Below are positions 17,139 to 25,743 of a stretch of DNA of 64,000 nucleotides, in pieces (the first letter of the stretch is position 1; every line of letters begins with the position of its first letter). This DNA is from Actinomycetes bacterium (GTDB taxonomy: Bacteria > Actinomycetota > Acidimicrobiia > Acidimicrobiales > Palsa-688). The notes beneath the pieces are model-generated. The model made no database searches. It worked only from the letters and a program-made list of their open reading frames with translations, and was not told the DNA's origin. The DNA is taken from positions 64,633 through 128,632 of the forward strand of contig JAKBAM010000005.1 in the NCBI GenBank assembly GCA_021809105.1. Reading direction: 5' to 3'. The position numbers and the translations under genes are program-made.

Positions 17139-17606
17139 ATGACCACAGCAACCGTACTTCCCGTCGCCACCGCTACACCCGACGTAGCGTCGAAGGTGTT
17201 CACGTCGCCGTCGGCCAGCCACCCAGGCGTTCACCATACGCTGGGCATTGTCGAGTCGACCAGCGGGACCTTGATTGTCCGCTGCACCTGCCCGGCCGGC
17301 ATGTTCCCTCGCCGCAAGCCGGTCCCCTGCCGGCACGCCCGCGGGGTCGTGGAGCTGCTCGATGGTCTGGGAGCCGTCGAGCCGGCCGCCGGCGGCAGCT
17401 ACCGCTTGACGTGCGCAGTCAGCACGGTGTGGGATGACTTGGCCCGCTCGGGCAACGCCGAGCCCGAGTCCTCCTGGACCATTGGCTACCGCGCCGGATG
17501 GGCCGATGCGGTAGCCCACCTCGCCTACCTCGTCGAGACGCTGCCGACCATCGACGTCGCAGCGGTCCTGGCCGAGGGCAGCTCCCCGTGGCCCGTGGCC
17601 GCCTGA
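17139..17606 (+). CDS. SWIM zinc-finger protein
   Basis: ATG 17139 after GAGAGGA gives 155 residues. LIVRCTCPAGMF and PVPCRHARGVVELL form the CxC...CxH pattern of SWIM zinc fingers, which bind DNA or proteins. The C-terminus is helical. First gene of a second rightward operon with its own strong promoter. SWIM domains occur in phage and plasmid proteins of unknown role; I see no fused helicase or transposase domain. Confidence 0.75.
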   Translation: MTTATVLPVATATPDVASKVFTSPSASHPGVHHTLGIVESTSGTLIVRCTCPAGMFPRRKPVPCRHARGVVELLDGLGAVEPAAGGSYRLTCAVSTVWDDLARSGNAEPESSWTIGYRAGWADAVAHLAYLVETLPTIDVAAVLAEGSSPWPVAA

Positions 17607-17890
17607 TGAGCCCCCAGTTCGCCGAAGGCAAGCTTGTAGCGCTCCAACGTTGCGCCGAAGAGGGTGCCGCCCGCGGGTGGGACACCGTACCCGCGCTCGT
17701 CGATCTGCTCCTCGCCATCACCCGATCCGACCGTATGGCACAGCCCGACCCGGAGCGGGCGGTGTTCCACTCGGGCTGGGGCGCCGGCGTCCTCACTGCT
17801 GCCGGCCACCTCATGGCACCTCTTGAGCAGCTCGCCGACCGCATCCGCGCCTCCGTCATCGAGGCCGAACTGGCGGTGCTCCAGCCGTGA
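17606..17890 (+). CDS. hypothetical protein
   Basis: A 94-residue helical protein starting at ATG 17606, sharing one base with the preceding TGA. No motif recognised (MSPQFAEGKLVALQRC, then VDLLLAITRSDRM). It is coupled to the DUF488-like gene by a GTGA overlap. Confidence 0.6.
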   Translation: MSPQFAEGKLVALQRCAEEGAARGWDTVPALVDLLLAITRSDRMAQPDPERAVFHSGWGAGVLTAAGHLMAPLEQLADRIRASVIEAELAVLQP

Positions 17891-18309
17891 ACCTCACGCC
17901 CGACCTGGCCACCTGTAACTACCGCTCCATGACCCCGGAGCTCGGCGTTCCCATCTCCACCTCAGTCGGAAAGCCGAGAGGGTGGCACGGCAACAAAGAG
18001 AAGGGCATCCCCACCAAGCCGTACCTCAACTCGATCGCACCGTGGGGTGTGTTCAATCACCGCCCGGCGTATTGCGAAGGCGAGTTCCGCCGGCTCTACG
18101 CCGAACGCCTGGAGGCCAAGGCGGACGAGATCGACGCCGGCATCGAGCGCTACAGCTTGGAGTACCCGGGACAGCGTCTGGTCCTGCTCTGCTGGTGCAC
18201 CGTCACCCATCTCGACGACTACTGCCACCGGAGGATGGCCGCGCGGTGGCTGGAGGCCCGCTACGGCATCGAGGTCCCCGAGCTGGCTCTCGAGGCCGGT
18301 CCGCGGTGA
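17887..18309 (+). CDS. DUF488-like protein
   Basis: A 140-residue protein. RLVLLCWCTVTHLDDYCHRR MAARWLE matches the C-terminal core of DUF488-type proteins, where a Cys pair and CHR are conserved; the N-terminus NYRSMTPELGVPISTSVGKP fits the family's opening strand. Phage relatives are common, but no biochemical role is known. GTG 17887 overlaps the previous stop. Confidence 0.6.
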   Translation: MNLTPDLATCNYRSMTPELGVPISTSVGKPRGWHGNKEKGIPTKPYLNSIAPWGVFNHRPAYCEGEFRRLYAERLEAKADEIDAGIERYSLEYPGQRLVLLCWCTVTHLDDYCHRRMAARWLEARYGIEVPELALEAGPR

Positions 18310-18734
18310 AGGCGCTGACCATCCGCGCGCCGTGGGCACATGCCGTGGCCTTCGCCGACAAGCGGACTGAGAACCGGTCGTGGCCCACGAAGTACCGCGG
18401 CCCGCTTGCCGTACACGCCGGACTCAGCTGGGATGCCGGCGCCGAGCATGACCCGGCGCTCATCCACGCATGGCCGGCGCTGGCCGGGCCCGGTGACCCC
18501 GACCGGCCTACCACGGACTCGCCCGCCTTCGCCGCCCGCGGTGCGGTCCTTGCTGTCGCCGAGCTAGTCGACGTCCATGCTGACGCCAGGTGCTGTCGCC
18601 CGTGGGGTCGCGCGAGGCAGTGGCACTGGGTCATGACGGACGTGGTGCCCCTCGGGGAGCCCGTGCCGGCTCGTGGCTCCCTCGGGCTGTGGCGTCCGAC
18701 CGCCGATGTCTGCGCCGTGCTGGAGGACCGATGA
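18306..18734 (+). CDS. ASCH domain protein
   Basis: A 142-residue protein opening with VKALTIRAPWAHAVAFADKR TENRSWPTKYRGPLAVHAG, the hallmark of ASCH-domain proteins, which have a PUA-like fold and act on RNA or modified nucleosides. The C-terminus is the expected short beta strand region with Trp (QWHWVMTDVVPL). Phages often carry such genes. The DUF488-like gene before it is coupled by overlap. Confidence 0.8.
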   Translation: MKALTIRAPWAHAVAFADKRTENRSWPTKYRGPLAVHAGLSWDAGAEHDPALIHAWPALAGPGDPDRPTTDSPAFAARGAVLAVAELVDVHADARCCRPWGRARQWHWVMTDVVPLGEPVPARGSLGLWRPTADVCAVLEDR

Positions 18735-19000
18735 GCGGCCGCTGGGAGTCCGTGGAGGAAGAGGCGGTGTGGGCTGCCGGCCATCGGCTGCTCTCCGAGC
18801 TCCACGACATCGACTTCCACCACTACGCCGAGTACGGCTTCGCCTCGATCGACAACGAGTGGGGAGAGGCTCTCGTCGAGCGGGTCGCCGACCTATGCGA
18901 CCAGGTCGACGCCGCGGCGAAGGACGCCCGCCGTGCTGTCACGCATTGGCGTCGGCTGCGAGCGCTCGATCGGCTGCACCCCTTGCACCACGGGGGGTAG
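18731..19000 (+). CDS. small acidic hypothetical protein
   Basis: An 89-residue protein from ATG 18731, overlapping the ASCH stop. Acidic N-terminal half (SVEEEAVWAAGHRLLSELHD), His/Arg-rich tail. Last gene of the SWIM operon; the next gene is on the opposite strand. Function unknown. Confidence 0.6.
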   Translation: MSGRWESVEEEAVWAAGHRLLSELHDIDFHHYAEYGFASIDNEWGEALVERVADLCDQVDAAAKDARRAVTHWRRLRALDRLHPLHHGG

Positions 19001-19115
19001 ACCCAACCCCGCCGTGGTGACAGGCGTGGTGCTACTCGGGGGCCTGGCCACCGCGATCGGTGACCGCGACAGATGTAGGGCGGGTGTTGGGGTACTCCGA
19101 CAGCTGGATGTGGTG

Positions 19116-19565
19116 CTACTCCGGCGATCCCGCTGACAGGGCGGGCCCGGGCATTGCCGTCAGTTGGCCTGCCATGCCTGGGGCCTGCACCATTGCCGAG
19201 ACGGGTGCGTAGGTCACCGACCCGACCAGGAAGGCCGGCGGAGGCGGGCTGCTCGGGTCGAAGTCGGTGTGCTCGGTCACCCACTGGTTGATCCGCGGGA
19301 TCACCCAGAAGGAGTACACCCCGATCGTGATGATCATGAGCGCGAGCCATTTGATCCACTGGCCGAACAGGCCGAGGCCGGTGCCGGTGAAGATGAGGCG
19401 CACGCCGTTGATCTGGGTGTGGTGGGCCTTCCACCGCTGCCGTAGGACCAGGGCGTACGGGTAGGCGATGCCGAGGGTGAACACGGTGACTAGTGCCTGG
19501 AGGATGAGCGTGCCGAGGTAGGTGCCTGCTCCCCCGTCGAAAGTGAAGCTACGCGACTTCGCCAT
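19116..19565 (-). CDS. DUF898-like membrane protein
   Basis: A 149-residue protein with GTYLGTLILQALVTVFTLGI AYPYALVLRQRWKAHHTQINGVRLIFTG, a pattern of DUF898 (YjgN-type) membrane proteins, which usually repeat this unit; here a single unit with two or three hydrophobic segments remains (IKWLALMIITIGVYSFWVIP is the second). The tail is Pro/Ala-rich. It is the only leftward gene between 11 and 28.5 kb and faces away from the tape-measure gene, so it may be cargo. Confidence 0.7.
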   Translation of the reverse strand: MAKSRSFTFDGGAGTYLGTLILQALVTVFTLGIAYPYALVLRQRWKAHHTQINGVRLIFTGTGLGLFGQWIKWLALMIITIGVYSFWVIPRINQWVTEHTDFDPSSPPPPAFLVGSVTYAPVSAMVQAPGMAGQLTAMPGPALSAGSPE

Positions 19566-19742
19566 TTCCGAACCCCCCTACCCGAGCCGGTTTCTGCAGC
19601 CCCGATGGCCGCCCAGCCACCCCGGGACCATAGCGAATCTCACGCCACAAGGCGCTGTTGCTGTTGCTGCGCAGAGGTGGCAGAGCGGGCCATTGCATCG
19701 AAGGTCCCCGAACGGTAAAAGAAAGGGTGGACGGAAACATCG

Positions 19743-22700
19743 GTGGCTGACGGCCCAATCAGCATTGCCTACATAGAGCTCCAGGCCCGCACCAACACCC
19801 TGGCCGACCAGGTAGAGGCCGGAGCGGCCAAGGTCGACGAGCTCCTCACCGAGCAGATGACCGAGACGTCCGACCACATGTCGTCGTTGATGGCCTCGGC
19901 CGGCGAGAAGATGACCTCGACGCTCCAGGCGGCCGGGGAGGAAGGCGGGGCGGCGTTCGACACCGTCTCCGAGCGGGCAGCCACGGCCGCGGACAGGACG
20001 TCGAGCGTGTTCACCGCCGCCGCCGACAAGGTGACGTCCTCGTTGACCACGGCCGGCGAGGCCGGCGGCACCGCCCTCGGGGTGGTAGGCACCCGCGCCG
20101 GCGAATCGGCGGACAAGACCTCGACCGTGTTCGGCGCAGCGTCGGACAAGGTGACCACCGCCCTGTCCGGGGCCGGGGAGAAGGGAAGCACCGCTTTCGA
20201 CGCGGTGAGCTCCCGGGCGTCGGAGTCCGCCGACAGGACCTCCAGCGCCTTCACCGCGGCAGCCGACAAGGTGACCACCGCCCTGTCCACGGCGGGGGAG
20301 GAAGGCGGGTCATCCTTCTCGGCTGTCTCCGATCGTGCTGCCACCTCGGCCGACAAGACCTCGAGTGTGTTCTCCGCGGCGGCGGAGAAGATGAGCTCTG
20401 CCTTCTCGGCGGCGGACGCCAAGATCACCGCCGGGTTCTCCGAGGACGCCGCGGCAGGATCGGCTTCGGCCGACAAGATGTCGGCGTCGGCGGAGAAGTC
20501 AGCCACCGAAAGCTCGAGCCATTTCTCGGCGGCGGGCACGGCGATGGTCGGAGCGTTCGCGGGGGTTGCGGCGTCGATCGGGGTGTTCAAGGATCTGGCC
20601 AACGACGGGATCGCCGCCAACAAGAGCCTGGCGGTCACTACCCAGATGTTGAAGAACGCCGGCGGTGCCTCGGGGATGACCGCCACATCGATGCAGCAGC
20701 TCATCGACAGCCAGATGAATCTGTCGGGGGCTAACGAGGAGACGGTCCGCTCCGGCGAGAACGTGCTGCTCCGCTTCGGTGACATCAAGAACGCCGCGGG
20801 CGCCAACAACGACATCTTCAACCAGGCGTCGACCGCGTCGCAGAACCTGGCGGCGGCGATGGGCACAAGCATGCCTGCCGCCGCCCAGATGCTCGGCAAG
20901 GCTTTGGGTGCCCCTGCTACCGCGGCGGCGCAGTTACGCCGGGCGGGGATCATCCTGACCGCCCAGCAGCAGGCGCAGATCAAGACGATGACCGCCGCCG
21001 GGAACACGATGGGCGCCCAGAAGGTCATCCTCGACCAGTTGAACAAGTCCTACGGCGGCCTGGCCCAGGCGACCGCCAACCCGATGCAACGACTCAGCTC
21101 GGCTTTCTCGCAGATCAAGGAGGAGCTGGGCCAGGCCATCGTCCCGGCGCTCGGATCGTTGGCCACCGCCCTCACCGCCGTGCTGCCTGCTCTCGGCCCG
21201 CTGATCGAACAGCTGGGGCACGGCCTGGCGTCGGTACTGACTGCCATAGCCCCGGCCATCACGTCGCTGGCGCCGTTGGTGACCCAACTCGCTTCGTTCC
21301 TGGCCGGCGCCCTCGGCCAGGCCCTCGGGTCGATTGTCCCGCTGTTCTCCAAGCTGCTCAAGGCCGTCGAACCTTTGGTGCCTCCGTTGCTCAAGCTCGC
21401 CGAGGTCATCGTCGGCAACATCATCGGCTCCCTGGAGCCGTTGATCCCGCCGATCGTAGAGGTGGTGCAGATCCTGGCGTCGGCGTTCCTGCCGATCATC
21501 CAGCAGTTGACACCGATCCTCAAGGAATGGGGAGGCGTGATCAGTGTCGTCGCCGATTTCCTGGGCGGCTTGTTGATGAGCGCCCTCGGCATGCTCATGC
21601 CGATCATCCAGGCGTTGGAGCCGGTCGTCACGGTGCTGCTCAAGGCCTTCTCGTCGCTGCTCGGACCGCTCCGCAACGTCGTCGAAGAGATGGGCGGTGC
21701 GTTCCAAGACGCCTTGCAGGCGATCGCCCCTTTGATCACAGTGCTGGTCAAGTCCGCGGTGACGCCGTTGCTCAACGCCTTGTTGCCGTTGATCCCCACC
21801 CTCGTCGGGCTGATCGCGTCCCTGCTTCCTCTTCTGCCGGTGTTCGACCAGCTGACCGCCCAGCTGATCCAGTTCCTGGTGCCGATCCTCACCCCGTTGA
21901 TCCAGTTGCTCTCCGGGTTGGCCACCATGCTCATCGGGGTGGTAGTGGTGGCCCTGCAGCAGATCATCTCGGTGGTCACCGAGGTGATCTCCTGGTTCGT
22001 GAACCTGATAACCGGTGTCACCAACGTCGGGAATGTGTTCACCACCATTTGGAATGGGATAAAGAGCACCATCGAAACGGTGTGGGGTGCGATCAGCTCT
22101 TTCTTCACCTCGGCATGGTCCACATTCACCACGCTGGTGTCGACCGTCTGGACTGGCATCCAAACCGCGGTGACCACACCGTGGGATGCCCTGTTCGGTA
22201 CCAGCGGGATAATCCTTGGCACCTGGAACACCGTCTACTCGTCGCTGTCGTCGGTGTGGACCACCTTCACCACATGGGTGGAAGGGGTGTGGGGTAACGC
22301 CAAGGCCGGCACCGGCATCGTCGGGTTCATTGCCAGCGCCTGGAATGATCTGACCTCGATCCCCGGCCAGATATGGTCCACCATCAAGCAGGATTTCGTT
22401 ACTGGCATCGACGACGTGATCAAGGCCATAAACCACACTTTTATCGACCCGATCAACAAAGGGCTGGGGATAGTCGGCCTGAAGATCCCCGATATCCCGC
22501 TGATAACCGCCGCGACGGGAACAAGGATCACTCCCGGCATGAAAACCCAGGGCCCGACCTATCTGGTCGGCGAGGGACGCGCGCCGGAGTATGTGATACC
22601 GACCGATCCGGCGTTCAAGAACAACGCCACCTCCTTGTGGAAGCAGGCCGGCGGCGAGCTCGGCATGTTCGCCTCCGGCGGCACCACCGGCGGTGTCACC

Positions 22701-23576
22701 AAGTTCGGCGGCGGCGGTATCACTGGATTCTTCGGCAGCCTTGTGAGCGGCGGCGAGCATCTCGTGCGAGGTCTGGCCGGCGACGCCGTACAACCGATCC
22801 TCGACGCCGCCAAGTCGGCCATCGACGGTGTCCTCAGCTCGATCCCACCTCCGATCGTCGCCGAGGTCGGCACCGGCCTGGTCAACACCGCGGTCACCGA
22901 CATCGAGAAGTTCATCAAGGGGAGCTCCAGCTCCTCCAGCTCCAGTGGTGGGTCGGGGGTGTCGGGCGTGTCGGCTACCCCGTCGTCGGCGAACGCCGTC
23001 CTCGGCCAGAAGATGGCTGCAGCGTTCGGCTGGACCGGCCCCGAATGGATCGCTTTGAACAATGTGGCCATGCGCGAGTCGGGCTGGTCGATGACCGCCA
23101 AGAACCCATCGTCGAGTGCTTATGGGATAGCCCAGTTCATCAACGGGCCGGCCGAGTACGCCACCTACGGCGGGGACGTGAACACCGCCGTGGGGCAGAT
23201 CACTGCCTTCATGAACTACATCAAGCAGCGTTACGGTGATCCGATCGCAGCGTGGGGCCACGAGCAGAGCGCCGGCTGGTACGAGCAGGGCGGTGTCCTC
23301 GGCATGCCGGTCGGGGTGTACGACCAGGGCGGGTTCCTGCCGCAGGGCTGGTCGGTGGCCGGGAACTTCACCGGAGCCCCCGAAGGCATCCCCAGTCCGA
23401 ACGCAGCTGCGGGCGCCCCCAGCGTGAGCGGTGCCGGCCCGAGCTTGGCCATGACGTTCAACCTCAACGTCGACCCGGCGACCTTGCGGGAGCAGATGAA
23501 GGCTGCCGCAGACGAGCGGATCGACGCCTTCGTTACCGACTTCGAGCAGCAGCAGAACGCAGCGGGCAGGCAATGA
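19743..23576 (+). CDS. phage tape-measure protein with SLT transglycosylase domain
   Basis: A 1277-residue protein. Residues ~83-242 are tandem 40-residue Ala/Ser/Thr repeats; ~260-480 are typical tape-measure helical sequence (TMAAGNTMGAQKVILDQLNK); ~480-790 form a long run of hydrophobic segments; ~1075-1180 is a lytic transglycosylase SLT domain (MRESGWSMTAKNPSSSAYGIAQF is split by the catalytic-type Glu in MRESGW). Tape-measure proteins set tail length in siphophages and the SLT domain opens the wall. GTG 19743 follows GGGTGG. Unusually, no tail chaperones, tail tube or baseplate genes adjoin it. Confidence 0.88.
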   Translation: MADGPISIAYIELQARTNTLADQVEAGAAKVDELLTEQMTETSDHMSSLMASAGEKMTSTLQAAGEEGGAAFDTVSERAATAADRTSSVFTAAADKVTSSLTTAGEAGGTALGVVGTRAGESADKTSTVFGAASDKVTTALSGAGEKGSTAFDAVSSRASESADRTSSAFTAAADKVTTALSTAGEEGGSSFSAVSDRAATSADKTSSVFSAAAEKMSSAFSAADAKITAGFSEDAAAGSASADKMSASAEKSATESSSHFSAAGTAMVGAFAGVAASIGVFKDLANDGIAANKSLAVTTQMLKNAGGASGMTATSMQQLIDSQMNLSGANEETVRSGENVLLRFGDIKNAAGANNDIFNQASTASQNLAAAMGTSMPAAAQMLGKALGAPATAAAQLRRAGIILTAQQQAQIKTMTAAGNTMGAQKVILDQLNKSYGGLAQATANPMQRLSSAFSQIKEELGQAIVPALGSLATALTAVLPALGPLIEQLGHGLASVLTAIAPAITSLAPLVTQLASFLAGALGQALGSIVPLFSKLLKAVEPLVPPLLKLAEVIVGNIIGSLEPLIPPIVEVVQILASAFLPIIQQLTPILKEWGGVISVVADFLGGLLMSALGMLMPIIQALEPVVTVLLKAFSSLLGPLRNVVEEMGGAFQDALQAIAPLITVLVKSAVTPLLNALLPLIPTLVGLIASLLPLLPVFDQLTAQLIQFLVPILTPLIQLLSGLATMLIGVVVVALQQIISVVTEVISWFVNLITGVTNVGNVFTTIWNGIKSTIETVWGAISSFFTSAWSTFTTLVSTVWTGIQTAVTTPWDALFGTSGIILGTWNTVYSSLSSVWTTFTTWVEGVWGNAKAGTGIVGFIASAWNDLTSIPGQIWSTIKQDFVTGIDDVIKAINHTFIDPINKGLGIVGLKIPDIPLITAATGTRITPGMKTQGPTYLVGEGRAPEYVIPTDPAFKNNATSLWKQAGGELGMFASGGTTGGVTKFGGGGITGFFGSLVSGGEHLVRGLAGDAVQPILDAAKSAIDGVLSSIPPPIVAEVGTGLVNTAVTDIEKFIKGSSSSSSSSGGSGVSGVSATPSSANAVLGQKMAAAFGWTGPEWIALNNVAMRESGWSMTAKNPSSSAYGIAQFINGPAEYATYGGDVNTAVGQITAFMNYIKQRYGDPIAAWGHEQSAGWYEQGGVLGMPVGVYDQGGFLPQGWSVAGNFTGAPEGIPSPNAAAGAPSVSGAGPSLAMTFNLNVDPATLREQMKAAADERIDAFVTDFEQQQNAAGRQ
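19989..20468 (+). repeat. four 120-bp tandem coding repeats in the tape-measure gene
   Basis: Each unit encodes 40 residues beginning ADRTSS or ADKTSS and containing AADKVT and AGEEGG-like steps. Units start at residues 83, 123, 163 and 203; the last is degenerate. In-frame expansion or loss of units would change protein length by fixed steps. Confidence 0.8.
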
Positions 23577-23601
23577 CCCGAACCAGCCGGAGGTCCCCCA
23601 C

Positions 23602-23988
23602 ATGACCGTACGTACCCAGACAAGCAACGCGGAGCGGCGGCAACTGACCCGAGCGTTCGCAGCAGCCATCGCCATGGCCGACCACTCGGAGGTCGCCCAG
23701 ATAACCGAGGAGGCGACCGGGAGCATCATCCAGGCCGTCTGTCGCTTCCTCGCCGCCCCGAGCCAGGACACTGCAGACGCTGTCCAAGCCGCCGCCATCG
23801 GGCTAGGAGGGCTCTGGACCTCGGCCTGCGCCCAGCTGGCTGCGGCCACGCACGAACGGACACTCCAGACCGCCCTCGATGACATCCTGGGTGACCATGC
23901 GCCGCAACTGGACCTCGAAGCGGATAGCTTCCGCCGAGCCGTGTTCGCACGCCTTCAGGCTAGGGACGACCCCCCCGCAGACGGATGA
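23602..23988 (+). CDS. hypothetical protein, paralogue of the next gene
   Basis: A 128-residue helical protein, ATG 23602 after GGAGG, 25 bp past the tape-measure stop. It shares a scaffold with the following gene: AFAAAIAMADHSEV / FLAAPSQDTADAV / LWTSACAQLAAATHE / ILGD. No known family. Position after the tape measure suggests a tail- or assembly-related role, but this is inference. Confidence 0.7.
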   Translation: MTVRTQTSNAERRQLTRAFAAAIAMADHSEVAQITEEATGSIIQAVCRFLAAPSQDTADAVQAAAIGLGGLWTSACAQLAAATHERTLQTALDDILGDHAPQLDLEADSFRRAVFARLQARDDPPADG

Positions 23989-24389
23989 GCGAGTACCGCC
24001 CCGACGCCCGAGCTGAGCTGAACCGACTGAGCCGGGCCCTGGCCACGGCTATCGCCACAGGCGACGGCAACGACGTCCGCCAGGTTGTCGCCGCCGGCCT
24101 CGATCCGGTCGTCGACGCCGCGACAGCCTTCATAGCCGCGCCCGACCAGGCACATGGTGACGCTCTCCTGGCGGCTGCCCGACGGCCGATGGACTTGTGG
24201 AACGCCGCCTGCGTGCAGCTCTCGGCCGCCACCGAGGACGTGGTGCTCGTCGCTGCGGTGCAGGGCCTGCTCGGCGATCAGACACCTACGATCCGCCTGG
24301 CACCGGGAGAGTTGCGCCAGCTCGTGTTCGCTGGCCTCGAGCAGAGCGACCAGCGCGCGTCCAAGGGTGTAGCGGGCAGCGAACGGTAG
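23985..24389 (+). CDS. hypothetical protein, paralogue of the previous gene
   Basis: A 134-residue protein, ATG 23985 overlapping the previous stop. Equivalent blocks are ALATAIATGDGNDV / FIAAPDQAHGDAL / LWNAACVQLSAATED / LLGD, showing descent from a tandem duplication. The second halves have diverged. Function unknown. Confidence 0.7.
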   Translation: MSEYRPDARAELNRLSRALATAIATGDGNDVRQVVAAGLDPVVDAATAFIAAPDQAHGDALLAAARRPMDLWNAACVQLSAATEDVVLVAAVQGLLGDQTPTIRLAPGELRQLVFAGLEQSDQRASKGVAGSER

Positions 24390-24411
24390 CGGGAGCTGTC
24401 TGGCCACGGCG

Positions 24412-24440
24412 TTGCCGCTTCTCGTCACAGCCTGTATCGT
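24412..24440 (+). promoter_or_regulatory. promoter for the secreted repeat protein
   Basis: TTGCCG (24412-24417), 17-bp spacer, TATCGT (24435-24440). It lies 33 bp before ATG 24474 with GGGGGGAAC as ribosome site, giving the gene an expression signal separate from the tape-measure operon. Confidence 0.6.
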
Positions 24441-24473
24441 CCCGAAATCAGCTAACTGAGCGGGGGGAACGAC

Positions 24474-25352
24474 ATGAGACGGATGGCGGCTGTTGCGGCG
24501 TCGGTCGCGGCACTGGGTACCTGTTTCACAGGAGGTGCGTCTGCAGCGCCGGCGCCGACAATCCACACCAACTCGGTAGCGCTGTCATGTCCCTATGGCG
24601 ATAGTCGGACGGCGGCCGACCAGCAAGTGCAGCCTGGTGTTGTCACTTACGACGCATTCGGCGACGCTCAGACCTACACCGTCGACAGCGGCGGCAACCT
24701 TCAGTCGATCGACACAAGCGCCCCATTCGGTGCGGCGCTCGACGCGGTCTGGCAGAACGGCACTGACTGCTCCGGCAGTTCGATCTCCCGCAACGCTTGG
24801 GCGGTCGATGTCAACGGTGTTGTCTACGGCGAATCGGACTTCAGCGGACCCCCGGCAAACAACTACGGTGACCTGGGAGGAATCCACCTCAACCGGCCGG
24901 TTGTAGGGATGAGTCCGACTTCGACCGGACAGGGCTACTGGCTGGTGGCAAGCGACGGAGGGATCTTCGATTTCGGTGACGCCTCCTTCTACGGGTCTCT
25001 CGGCAACGTCCGGCTGAATAAGCCGATCGTGGGTATGGCGGTAACCCCGGATGGTCGCGGGTACTGGCTGGTCGCCACTGACGGCGGCATCTTCCAGTTC
25101 GGTGATGCGCCGTTCTACGGGTCTCTGGGCAACATCAAGCTGAACGAGCCGATCATTGGCATGGTGGCAACGCCTGATGGTGGTGGCTATTGGTTGGTCG
25201 CCTCCGATGGCGGCGTGTTCGATTTCGGAGACGCTACGTTCCACGGCTCGACCGGAAACCGGACGCTCTCGGCCCCGATCGCAGGATTGGTGCCGAACGG
25301 CTCCGGCTACACCCTGATCGGTGAGGACGGCCAGACCTACCCGTTCCCGTAG
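24474..25352 (+). CDS. secreted protein with GYWLVASDGG beta-propeller-like repeats
   Basis: A 292-residue protein with signal peptide MRRMAAVAASVAALGTCFTG followed by GASAAPAP. Three units of about 42 residues start at 154, 196 and 238 (GYWLVASDGGIFDFGDA, then YGSLGN, PIVGM), with a degenerate one before them. Such repeats are abundant in secreted Acidimicrobiia proteins and probably form propeller blades. Its own promoter and a signal peptide mark it as element-borne cargo acting outside the cell; the ligand is unknown. Confidence 0.75.
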   Translation: MRRMAAVAASVAALGTCFTGGASAAPAPTIHTNSVALSCPYGDSRTAADQQVQPGVVTYDAFGDAQTYTVDSGGNLQSIDTSAPFGAALDAVWQNGTDCSGSSISRNAWAVDVNGVVYGESDFSGPPANNYGDLGGIHLNRPVVGMSPTSTGQGYWLVASDGGIFDFGDASFYGSLGNVRLNKPIVGMAVTPDGRGYWLVATDGGIFQFGDAPFYGSLGNIKLNEPIIGMVATPDGGGYWLVASDGGVFDFGDATFHGSTGNRTLSAPIAGLVPNGSGYTLIGEDGQTYPFP

Positions 25353-25361
25353 ACGGCGCTC

Positions 25362-25412
25362 TACGCTGGCGTCGTGACGCCCAGCGGAGGTTCACCCGAG
25401 TGCAGGAGCTAA
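25362..25412 (+). other. possible leaderless 12-codon leader ORF with -10 box
   Basis: TACGCT (25362-25367) lies 6 nt before GTG 25374, the same spacing as at the two recombinase genes. The 12-codon frame MTPSGGSPECRS stops at 25412, overlapping the start of a 31-codon frame at 25400. It may be a translated leader that couples the small genes downstream. Confidence 0.35.
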
Positions 25413-25495
25413 GCGCCAGGCCACCGCAGCCGAGGTTCGGCTGGTGTCAAGCACGGATCCGGGTGCGCATCGAGCTGGAGCTGCGCGACCAGTGA
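25400..25495 (+). CDS. 31-residue small protein
   Basis: GTG 25400 follows GGAGG with 9-nt spacing. The product, opening MQELSARPPQPRFGWCQA and ending IRVRIELELRDQ, stops in a GTGA overlap with the next gene at 25492, the coupling style of this element. Unknown function; it may serve only to deliver ribosomes. Confidence 0.4.
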   Translation: MQELSARPPQPRFGWCQARIRVRIELELRDQ

Positions 25496-25737
25496 ACTGC
25501 AAGCAGATCGAGCGGTTCCGAGCGGTGATGAAACGAGAGATGGCGGCCGGGCTTGCGCCTGCCGCAGCGCTCGACGTGGCGCTGGCTGAGATCCCAACGG
25601 CCGACCGGGACCGGCGAGCGACAGCCCGACGACTGCGCGCGGCCCTCGGCGCTTTGCCGGTCGAGCCCGGGCAGGCGGACGGGCCGCTCCGGCGGCACCT
25701 AGCCGCGATCTCCGACCTGCTCGACGTCGGCGGATAG
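25492..25737 (+). CDS. small helical hypothetical protein
   Basis: An 81-residue protein from GTG 25492: NCKQIERFRAVMKREMAAGL then basic helices RDRRATARRLRAALGALP. It precedes the second serine recombinase by about 40 bp. Length and charge suit a small DNA-binding or regulatory protein, but no family is recognised. Confidence 0.55.
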   Translation: MNCKQIERFRAVMKREMAAGLAPAAALDVALAEIPTADRDRRATARRLRAALGALPVEPGQADGPLRRHLAAISDLLDVGG

Positions 25738-25743
25738 CAACCC

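Noticed and set aside
19566-19742. Tail-assembly chaperone pair with programmed frameshift before the tape-measure gene
   Set aside because: The space holds no frame of suitable length, and the upstream gene is a leftward DUF898-like gene.
20934-23885. 983-codon minus-strand frame opposite the tape-measure gene
   Set aside because: Composition (His/Arg/Gly/Asp-rich, no domains) is that of a frame mirrored from a GC-rich gene; the plus-strand protein has clear domains.
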